From Eubacteriales Family XIII. Incertae Sedis bacterium (GTDB lineage Bacteria; Bacillota; Clostridia; Peptostreptococcales; Anaerovoracaceae): a DNA stretch of 11,679 nucleotides. The notes under the pieces were generated by a model that saw only the letters and a list, made by a program, of their open reading frames with translations, did not search any database and was not told the origin of the DNA. The stretch is taken from the NCBI GenBank assembly GCA_031272745.1, contig JAISTF010000202.1:1-11679 (forward strand), in the 5' to 3' direction. Each line of letters starts with the position of its first letter. The first letter of the stretch is position 1. The translations under genes were made by a program, and so were the position numbers. This document shows positions 6,706 to 11,679 of this stretch, piece after piece.

Positions 6706-6744
6706 AGGCCTTGACAGGGACAATTGAAAAGGCATACAATAGGC
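6696..6744 (+). repeat. Imperfect direct repeat of the two -10 regions, 35 bp apart
   Basis: The 14-base units at 6696-6709 (GGTATATAATAGGC) and 6731-6744 (GGCATACAATAGGC) agree at 12 of 14 positions. Each contains the -10 hexamer of one of the two atp promoters. The similarity is weak outside these units. Confidence 0.6.
6711..6740 (+). promoter_or_regulatory. Promoter P2 of the atp operon (TTGACA-18-TACAAT)
   Basis: A perfect -35 TTGACA at 6711-6716 and a 5-of-6 -10 TACAAT at 6735-6740 are separated by 18 bp. This is the best sigma-70/sigma-A-type promoter in the window. The start point would be near 6747, leaving a short leader with AAAGGAG at 6758-6764. It covers the TTG at 6724, so that codon cannot be the atpI start on this transcript. 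Confidence 0.75.
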
Positions 6745-6757
6745 GACAAATCAAAAA

Positions 6758-6764
6758 AAAGGAG
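6758..6764 (+). promoter_or_regulatory. Shine-Dalgarno AAAGGAG upstream of atpI, start-deciding but awkwardly placed
   Basis: AAAGGAG follows a run of A. The nearest in-frame standard start, GTG at 6766, is only 1 base away. The codon at the ideal distance (10 bases) is an in-frame ATT at 6775. This makes the true atpI start uncertain. Confidence 0.6.
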
Positions 6765-6765
6765 C

Positions 6766-7317
6766 GTGCAGAAAATTTCGAAAATTAAGACAAAAAATCT
6801 GCAATATTGTGTCGCAGGAGCGGCGGTTCTCTGGATAGCATCCCTGTTTTTTCTCGGTTTGAACGTGATTTTCCCGTACGGGCTCGCGCTCGGAACGGCG
6901 GTCGCGCTCGTCGGGATGCATGTGCTCGCGGCGACGATCGAAGGCGCGGCGCGCTCGGGCCGCAAGGCCCCGCTGATCGTCGGCTACGTCCTGCGCATCG
7001 TGCTCTACGGCGGCGCGCTCTACATCGCCTTCAAGACGGGCACGGCGGCGGGCGTCGGCGCGGCGGCCGGCCTGCTCCTTCCGCGCGTCATGCTGCCCAT
7101 CCAGCAGCTCCTCGTCCCGAAACTGCTCGTCCTTCTCGGCAAAGCCCCAAAGACGCAGCATTATTATAAGAAAGAAACTTCCGGCAGGCGGTTTGAAAAA
7201 ACGCCGCGCATGGTGCTGTACCGGCGCGGGCGCGCCTATCTGACGCACCGCCGCTTTCCGGTCTACCGCCTCGTCGAAGTCGAAGTGGAGAAGGAGGCTG
7301 CGCCGTCATGGAAATGA
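6766..7317 (+). CDS. atpI: ATP synthase protein I (AtpI-like), start uncertain
   Basis: First gene of the atp operon, 183 residues from the GTG used here. AtpI is a small membrane protein that helps c-ring assembly and is not part of the finished enzyme (family knowledge). Four hydrophobic helices are visible at about residues 13-36, 37-58, 70-90 and 93-121. The helix 2-3 loop and SGRKAPLIVGYVLRIVLYGG resemble the family. A further 60 or so residues form a strongly basic, soluble tail (YYKKETSGRRFEKTPR and beyond), which makes the protein longer than the usual 120-130. Start choices in frame are TTG 6724 (inside promoter P2), GTG 6766 (one base after GGAG) and ATT 6775 (ideal spacing, rare codon). 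Conserved hydrophobic sequence begins after all three. The 3' end overlaps atpB by 10 bases, which suggests coupling. Confidence 0.82.
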   Translation: MQKISKIKTKNLQYCVAGAAVLWIASLFFLGLNVIFPYGLALGTAVALVGMHVLAATIEGAARSGRKAPLIVGYVLRIVLYGGALYIAFKTGTAAGVGAAAGLLLPRVMLPIQQLLVPKLLVLLGKAPKTQHYYKKETSGRRFEKTPRMVLYRRGRAYLTHRRFPVYRLVEVEVEKEAAPSWK

Positions 7318-8054
7318 ACCTCGGCCCCCGCGTCATCTTCCTCTTCCCGAACGGCTTCTACATCACGGAGACCGTCGTCTGGGCCGTCATCGTCGCGATC
7401 TGCATGATCCTGTGGGCCGTGCTCTCGACGCGGCGCATGGAGAAGGTGCCGCGCGGCGTGCAGATCGTCAACGAGCTCATCGTCGAGACCGTCTACAATT
7501 TCGTGAAAAACACGATGGGCCCGCATTGCAAGGCGTTCGCGCCGTACATCGGCACGCTGTTCTTCTTCCTGCTCATCAACAACGCGCTCGGCATGCTGCC
7601 CGGCGCCGACGGGAAGCCGTCCCGCGCCTCGACCGCGGACATGAACTTCACGTTCGCGATGGGCGTGCTCGTGTTTTTCCTGATCCAGATCAACTCCATC
7701 CGCAGCAAGGGCGGCCTCGGCTACATCAAGCATTTCGCGGAGCCGCTGCCGTTCATGGTGCCGCTGAAGATCCTCGAGGAAATCACGTTCCCGATCAGCC
7801 TGTCGTTCCGAATCTTCGGCAACATCCTCGCGGGCGTCATCATCATGGACCTGTTTTTCCATCTGATGCACTTCGTCAGCGAGTCGCTGCTGGGCGCCTT
7901 CGGCGAGCGCGTGCCGGTCTTCCAAGCCGTCGTGCCGCTGTTCCCGAACGCGTTCTTCGACATGTTCGAGCCGTTTTTGCAAGCGTTCGTTTTCTGTATG
8001 CTGACGATGTCCTTCATTTCGAGAGGCATCACGGTACACGGGGAGCATGAATAA
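7308..8054 (+). CDS. atpB: F-type ATP synthase subunit a
   Basis: A 248-residue Fo subunit a, the stator channel protein that moves ions onto and off the c-ring. The hallmark SFRIFGNILAG holds the essential arginine, Arg168 (Arg210 in E. coli). Gln225 in EPFLQAFVFCML matches E. coli Gln252. The acidic residue that E. coli has at Glu219 is Val177 here, while Asp218 sits where E. coli has His245. Relocation of the acidic group between these two helices is known in the family. The start ATG at 7308 has AAGGAGG about 10 bases upstream, and the gene overlaps the end of atpI. A second ATG six bases on is possible. Confidence 0.97.
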   Translation: MEMNLGPRVIFLFPNGFYITETVVWAVIVAICMILWAVLSTRRMEKVPRGVQIVNELIVETVYNFVKNTMGPHCKAFAPYIGTLFFFLLINNALGMLPGADGKPSRASTADMNFTFAMGVLVFFLIQINSIRSKGGLGYIKHFAEPLPFMVPLKILEEITFPISLSFRIFGNILAGVIIMDLFFHLMHFVSESLLGAFGERVPVFQAVVPLFPNAFFDMFEPFLQAFVFCMLTMSFISRGITVHGEHE

Positions 8055-8091
8055 TGGTTATATCACGCATAGAAACGTTATAGGAAAATGA

Positions 8092-8097
8092 AGGGAG
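8092..8097 (+). promoter_or_regulatory. Strong ribosome binding site in the only sizeable gap of the atp operon
   Basis: AGGGAG lies 7 bases before the atpE ATG, inside a 50-base A/T-rich gap (8055-8104). Subunit c is needed in many copies, so a separate, efficient initiation region here fits its stoichiometry, as known upstream of atpE in E. coli. I see no convincing promoter in the gap. Confidence 0.7.
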
Positions 8098-8104
8098 AAA
8101 CATC

Positions 8105-8374
8105 ATGTCACAGGTAACACCGGAAGCATTCGTACTCGGCCTCTCGGCGCTCGGCGCGGGCATCGCCATGCTCGTCGGCATCGGCGTCGGCCTCGGCCAG
8201 GGCATCGCGACGAGCAAGGCGCTCGAGAGCATCGCCCGCCAGCCGGAGACGAAGGGCGACATCACGACGACGCTGTTCATCGGCCTCGCCATGACGGAGA
8301 CGAGCGTCATCTTCGCGCTCATCATCGCGATCATCCTCGTCTTTGTGAATCCGCTCGTCGGAATGCTGTCATAG
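8105..8374 (+). CDS. atpE: F-type ATP synthase subunit c, predicted sodium-binding
   Basis: An 89-residue hairpin of two membrane helices (about 8-42 and 53-80) joined by the conserved polar loop ARQP (residues 44-47), which contacts gamma and epsilon. It forms the rotor ring. The ion site is Glu65 in helix 2. Gln32 in helix 1 (GLGQG) and Thr66-Ser67 after the glutamate reproduce the arrangement Gln32/Glu65/Ser66/Thr67 known from the sodium c-ring of Ilyobacter tartaricus, with conservative Ser/Thr exchanges. Proton-type c subunits lack this Gln plus hydroxyl set. Sodium coupling is therefore predicted from sequence. Numbering and loop sequence (ESIARQPETKGDI) line up with the Ilyobacter protein without gaps, as far as I recall that sequence. 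The start has a good Shine-Dalgarno site. Confidence 0.97.
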   Translation: MSQVTPEAFVLGLSALGAGIAMLVGIGVGLGQGIATSKALESIARQPETKGDITTTLFIGLAMTETSVIFALIIAIILVFVNPLVGMLS

Positions 8375-8378
8375 AATA

Positions 8379-9029
8379 ATGAAGAAAGACGGAAGAAACC
8401 TGCGGAGAAAGCGGCGCGCTTTCGCGGCTTTGGGCTTTTTGTCCTTGGTCGTGCTGACGCCCCTGCTCAGCGGCTGCGCGAAGGTCAGCGAAAGCGGCGT
8501 CGGCGAGAACGGCGAGACGATTTACACGACTTCGCTCATCGGCTTCGACTGGACGTTCGTGATGATCCTCATCACGTTCGCCGTGCTGTATATCATCGTC
8601 AAGAAATTTTTCTTCGACAAGATACACGGCTTCATGGAAGCGCGCGCGCAGAAGGTGCAGGACCAGTTTGACAGCGCCGAGGCGAAGGAGCAGGAAGCGG
8701 ACAAGCATCTGGCCGACTATGGCGCCAAGCTCGAAAACATCGAGCTCGAGCGGCGCGAGATCCTGAAGGAAGCGAAGGCGAAAGCCGACGCGCGCGCGGC
8801 CGAGATCGTCGACGAGGCAAACGAAAAGGCGGCGGCCATCCTCGCGAAGGCCGAGGCCGACATCGAGCGCGAGCGCAAGGACGCGGCCGAGGCGATGAAA
8901 GACCAGGTGGCGATGCTCGCGATCTACGCGGCCGAGCGCATCCTCGAGAAGGAGCTCGACGAGAAGAAGCAGCTGGCCTTTGTCGATGACATCCTCAAGG
9001 AGAGCGGGGCGGAGACATGGACCCACTGA
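8379..9029 (+). CDS. atpF: F-type ATP synthase subunit b with lipoprotein-type signal peptide
   Basis: A 216-residue subunit b, the peripheral stalk that links subunit a to delta and alpha. A membrane helix (about 57-77) is followed by a basic/aromatic KKFFFDKIHGFMEARAQKV and a long Ala/Glu/Lys-rich coiled coil to the C-terminus, as in all b subunits. Unusually, the N-terminus is a full lipoprotein signal peptide: a basic region to Arg13, a hydrophobic core (14-30) and a perfect lipobox L30-S31-G32-C33, then about 23 polar residues (AKVSESGVGENGETIYTTS) before the helix. Processing would leave Cys33 lipidated on the outer face, with the stalk in the cytoplasm. The b subunit of Mycoplasma pneumoniae is a known lipoprotein. 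The ATG at 8379 lies 4 bases after atpE and has only a weak Shine-Dalgarno site, but no better start yields a complete protein. The 3' end overlaps atpH by 13 bases. Confidence 0.95.
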   Translation: MKKDGRNLRRKRRAFAALGFLSLVVLTPLLSGCAKVSESGVGENGETIYTTSLIGFDWTFVMILITFAVLYIIVKKFFFDKIHGFMEARAQKVQDQFDSAEAKEQEADKHLADYGAKLENIELERREILKEAKAKADARAAEIVDEANEKAAAILAKAEADIERERKDAAEAMKDQVAMLAIYAAERILEKELDEKKQLAFVDDILKESGAETWTH

Positions 9030-9553
9030 CCGTCGCGGATACCTACGGGCAGGCGCTGTACGACGCGGCGAAAGAGGCCGGACGGGTCGCCGAGATCGGC
9101 GAGGAGCTGGACGGCGTTTCGGGCGTGTTCAAGGAATACCCCGAGCTGCCGCGCATCTTCACGGTGCCGACGCTGAACGCGCCGGACAAGAAGAAAGCGG
9201 CAAAGGCGGTGTTTGACGGGCGCGTGTCACAGGAGTTATTGAATTTCCTGTATGTGCTCATCGACCATCACCGCATCGGCGCGTGGAGCGCGATTGCGCG
9301 GCGTTATGCGGCGCTCGTCGACGAGGCGGAAGGGCTTGCGAAGGGCGTGCTGTACTCGGCGGTGCCCATCGAGGGGCAGCGGCTCGCGGCGTTTGAGACG
9401 GAGGCGGGCAAGGCCGTCGGCAAGAAGGTGCGGCTCGAAAACCGCATCGACGGAACCCTGATCGGCGGCGTCGTGCTGTACATAGACGGGAAGCTCGTGG
9501 ATCTTTCCGTGAAAAACCGATTGGAACGGATGAAGCAAAAGATGCTTGGATAG
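9017..9553 (+). CDS. atpH: F-type ATP synthase subunit delta
   Basis: A 178-residue F1 delta/OSCP subunit that joins the top of the alpha-beta head to the b stalk. The N-terminal helical domain (about 1-105, starting DPLTVADTYGQALYDAAKE) and the C-terminal strand-rich domain with NRIDGTLIGGVVLYIDGKLV and a final NRLERMKQKML match the family and its usual 175-180 length. AAGGAG at 8998 lies about 13 bases upstream of the ATG, and GGAG closer in. The gene starts inside the end of atpF and ends 12 bases before atpA. Confidence 0.95.
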   Translation: MDPLTVADTYGQALYDAAKEAGRVAEIGEELDGVSGVFKEYPELPRIFTVPTLNAPDKKKAAKAVFDGRVSQELLNFLYVLIDHHRIGAWSAIARRYAALVDEAEGLAKGVLYSAVPIEGQRLAAFETEAGKAVGKKVRLENRIDGTLIGGVVLYIDGKLVDLSVKNRLERMKQKMLG

Positions 9554-9565
9554 AGGAAAAAAACC

Positions 9566-11083
9566 ATGAACCTGAAACCGGAAGAAATCAGCTCCGTCAT
9601 ACGCGAGCAGATCAAGAATTATGAGAAAGAGACCACCATCACGGATTTCGGATCCGTCATCCAGGTGGGCGACGGCATCGCGCGCGTCTTCGGGCTCGAA
9701 AACTGCATGTCGGGCGAGCTGCTCGAATTTCCGGGCGAGACGTACGGCATGGCGCTGAACCTCGAAGAGGAAAACGTCGGCGTCGTCATCATGGGCAGCG
9801 ACCGGCACATCCGCGAGGGCGACGTCGTGAAGCCGACGGGCCGCGTCGTCGAGGTGCCCGTCGGGGACGCGCTGATCGGGCGCGTCGTGAACGCGCTCGG
9901 ACAGCCGCTCGACGGCAAGGGTGCCATCAAGACGAAGAAAACGCGGCCCGTCGAGCGCATCGCGCCCGGCGTGCTCGCGCGGAAGTCCGTCACGCAGCCG
10001 CTCCAGACGGGGCTCAAGGCCATCGACTCGATGATTCCCATCGGCAAAGGCCAGCGCGAGCTCATCATCGGCGACCGGCAGACGGGCAAGACCGCCATCG
10101 CCGTCGACACGATCCTCAACCAGAAGGGCGAGGACGTCATCTGCATCTATGTGGCCATCGGGCAGAAGCAGTCGACGGTCGCGCAGATGGTGCAGCATTT
10201 CGAGGACATGGGGGCGATGGATTACACGATCGTCGTCTCCGCGACCGCGAGCGACGTCGCGCCTCTGCAATACATCGCACCCTACGCGGGCTGCGCGATG
10301 GCCGAGGAATTCATGCACGACGGCAAGCATGTGTTGATCATCTACGACGATTTGTCGAAGCATGCGGTCGCGTACCGCGCGATGTCGCTGCTGCTGCGCC
10401 GGCCGCCGGGCCGCGAGGCGTATCCCGGCGACATCTTCTATCTGCATTCGCGGCTGCTCGAGCGCGCGGCGAAGCTGTCGGACGAGCTGGGCGGCGGGTC
10501 GATCACGGCGCTGCCCATCATCGAAACGCAGGCCGGCGACGTGTCCGCCTACATCCCGACGAACGTCATCTCGATTACGGACGGGCAGATCTTCCTGGAG
10601 ACGGACCTGTTTTTCTCGGGGCAGCGGCCGGCCGTGAACGCGGGCATCTCGGTGTCGCGCGTCGGCGGCAACGCGCAGATCAAGGCGATGAAAAAGGTGG
10701 CTTCCTCGGTGAAGCTGGAGCTGGCGCAGTACCGCGAGCTCGCGAGCTTCTCGCAGTTCGGGTCGGACATCGACAAGGAGACGAAGGCCAGACTCGACCA
10801 CGGGCGCGTGCTCATGGAAGTCATCAAGCAGCGGCAGTACAGCCCCGTGCGCGTCGACCATCAGGTGATGATCTTCTACGCGGCGGTCGGAAAGTACCTC
10901 GACGACATGGAGATCGCGGATCTCGCGGATTTCGAGAAGGGCTTCTACGAGCATATGGACAGCGTGCGGCCCGAGGTCGGCAAGGGAATCCTGGAGACAG
11001 GGGCTTTGTCGGAGGACGGCGAGACGGCGCTGAAGGCCGGCATCGAAGAGTACAAGGCGCAGTTTTTGAAAGAGAAGGAATAA
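9566..11083 (+). CDS. atpA: F-type ATP synthase subunit alpha
   Basis: A 505-residue, full-length alpha subunit forming the non-catalytic nucleotide sites of the F1 head. It shows the N-terminal beta-barrel domain (about 25-95), the P-loop GDRQTGKT (169-176), the Walker B-like LIIYDD (257-262), and Arg365 in SVSRVGG, the arginine finger that reaches into the catalytic site of beta. The helical C-terminal domain ends in EEYKAQFLKEKE. GAGG lies 9 bases before the ATG, and atpG follows after 4 bases. Nothing looks broken or missing. Confidence 0.98.
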   Translation: MNLKPEEISSVIREQIKNYEKETTITDFGSVIQVGDGIARVFGLENCMSGELLEFPGETYGMALNLEEENVGVVIMGSDRHIREGDVVKPTGRVVEVPVGDALIGRVVNALGQPLDGKGAIKTKKTRPVERIAPGVLARKSVTQPLQTGLKAIDSMIPIGKGQRELIIGDRQTGKTAIAVDTILNQKGEDVICIYVAIGQKQSTVAQMVQHFEDMGAMDYTIVVSATASDVAPLQYIAPYAGCAMAEEFMHDGKHVLIIYDDLSKHAVAYRAMSLLLRRPPGREAYPGDIFYLHSRLLERAAKLSDELGGGSITALPIIETQAGDVSAYIPTNVISITDGQIFLETDLFFSGQRPAVNAGISVSRVGGNAQIKAMKKVASSVKLELAQYRELASFSQFGSDIDKETKARLDHGRVLMEVIKQRQYSPVRVDHQVMIFYAAVGKYLDDMEIADLADFEKGFYEHMDSVRPEVGKGILETGALSEDGETALKAGIEEYKAQFLKEKE

Positions 11084-11087
11084 CGCA

Positions 11088-11679
11088 GTGGCCGGCACGT
11101 CTATGCAAGACATCAAGCGGCGCATCAAGAGCGTCACGAGCATCGAGCACATCACGAACGCGATGAAGCTCGTGTCCGCGGCGAAACTGCGCCGTGCCAA
11201 GGCGACGTTTGAAAAGACGCGCGAGATCTCCGAGGAGATCACAAACAGCATCGCGGACGTCCTCAGCCATATTTCCGAAGTGCCGGATCAGTACAAGGCG
11301 GAGCACAGCGAAGGGAAGAGGCCGTGCATCCTTTTGGTCACGAGCAACCGCGGCCTCGCGGGCTCGTTCAATTCCAACGTCATCAAAGAGGCGGAGCGGA
11401 TTGCGGCCGGTCGGGCGGAGAAGCCCGTGCTGGCGTGCATCGGCAGCAAGGGGCGCGATTTCTTCGCGAAGCGCGGCTACGACATCCTCGCCTCGTGGAC
11501 GGGCGCGCCGGAAGCGGTGACGTTTGCGGACACGCGCGAGGTCGCGAAGGCGGTGCTCGAAAAATACGACGCGGGCGAGATCGACGAGGTGGTGCTCGTG
11601 AGCACGGAGTTCATCAGCACGCTGTCGCAGCATGTGACGGCGCGGACGCTCCTGCCGCTCGACAGCGCAGCGGTCGGCG
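11088..11679 (+). CDS. atpG: F-type ATP synthase subunit gamma, 3' end outside window
   Basis: The first 197 codons of the central rotor shaft, which turns inside the alpha-beta head and binds the c-ring. MAGTSMQDIKRRIKSVTSIE and HITNAMKLVSAAKLRRAK form the N-terminal shaft helix, closely following the family pattern. The SNRGLAGSFNSN stretch corresponds to the usual RGLCGxxN, with Ala instead of Cys. The GTG at 11088 is preferred over the ATG at 11103 because AAGGA lies 8 bases upstream and gamma subunits commonly start with MAG. The frame is open to the window end. A full gamma subunit is about 285-300 residues, so about one third is missing. atpD and atpC are expected beyond the edge. Confidence 0.96.
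   Translation, partial: MAGTSMQDIKRRIKSVTSIEHITNAMKLVSAAKLRRAKATFEKTREISEEITNSIADVLSHISEVPDQYKAEHSEGKRPCILLVTSNRGLAGSFNSNVIKEAERIAAGRAEKPVLACIGSKGRDFFAKRGYDILASWTGAPEAVTFADTREVAKAVLEKYDAGEIDEVVLVSTEFISTLSQHVTARTLLPLDSAAVG

Noticed and set aside
8379..8450. Twin-arginine (Tat) signal on the b subunit
   Set aside because: Arg pairs are present near the N-terminus, but the S/T-RR-x-F-L-K pattern is not met. The lipobox explains the peptide better.
7263..9026. Two long - strand open frames opposite atpB and opposite atpF
   Set aside because: They are antisense to confidently identified subunits, with no recognisable motif and no ribosome site.
9236..11251. A 671-codon open frame on the - strand across atpH, atpA and atpG
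   Set aside because: It lies antisense to well-conserved atp genes. The translation is rich in Arg, His, Asp, Val and Leu with no domain, as expected from GC-rich codon shadows.

Overview
The window is high-GC bacterial DNA with dense, tightly packed genes. Many open frames on the opposite strand are shadows caused by the base composition. Gene content points to an anaerobic, GC-rich member of the Bacillota, Clostridia-like. The evidence is the atp operon order I-B-E-F-H-A-G, strong purine-rich Shine-Dalgarno sites, a NatAB/YhaQP-type ABC exporter, a lipoprotein solute-binding protein with a Ser/Ala/Gly-rich linker, and a DUF6056-like membrane protein. This placement is inference; no rRNA or species marker is present.

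Left part (1-2819, + strand). The C-terminal end of an MFS drug-efflux-type permease runs in from the left edge. It overlaps by ATGA the start of a patatin-like phospholipase with an intact Ser/Asp dyad, and a GC-rich hairpin follows. After 168 noncoding bases comes a lipoprotein solute-binding protein of the branched-chain amino acid/amide type, with no transporter genes beside it. It ends tail to tail with the next block, and an 11-bp hairpin sits over its last codons.

Middle (2822-6618, - strand). Reading leftward from 6618: an ABC ATPase of the NatA/YhaQ kind, its ABC-2 permease partner of the NatB/YhaP kind (ATGA overlap), and a polytopic membrane protein resembling DUF6056 that carries a DD motif after its first membrane helix, as GT-C glycosyltransferases do.

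Divergent control region (6619-6765). It holds an extended -10 promoter for the ABC operon, a perfect 14-bp palindrome, and two tandem promoters for the atp operon whose -10 regions form an imperfect direct repeat 35 bp apart.

Right part (about 6766-11679, + strand). The F-type ATP synthase operon contains atpI, atpB (a), atpE (c), atpF (b), atpH (delta), atpA (alpha) and the first two thirds of atpG (gamma). The gene edges overlap or lie a few bases apart, except for a 50-base gap before atpE. Two properties stand out. The c subunit carries the Gln32/Glu65/Thr66 pattern of sodium-binding c-rings. The b subunit begins with a textbook lipoprotein signal peptide (LSGC) ahead of its usual single membrane helix. 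A predicted sodium ATP synthase head to head with a NatAB-like exporter raises the possibility of shared regulation by sodium, which is not proven here.

I found no tRNA, rRNA, insertion sequence, CRISPR array or phage gene. No stretch longer than 300 bases lacks a gene.
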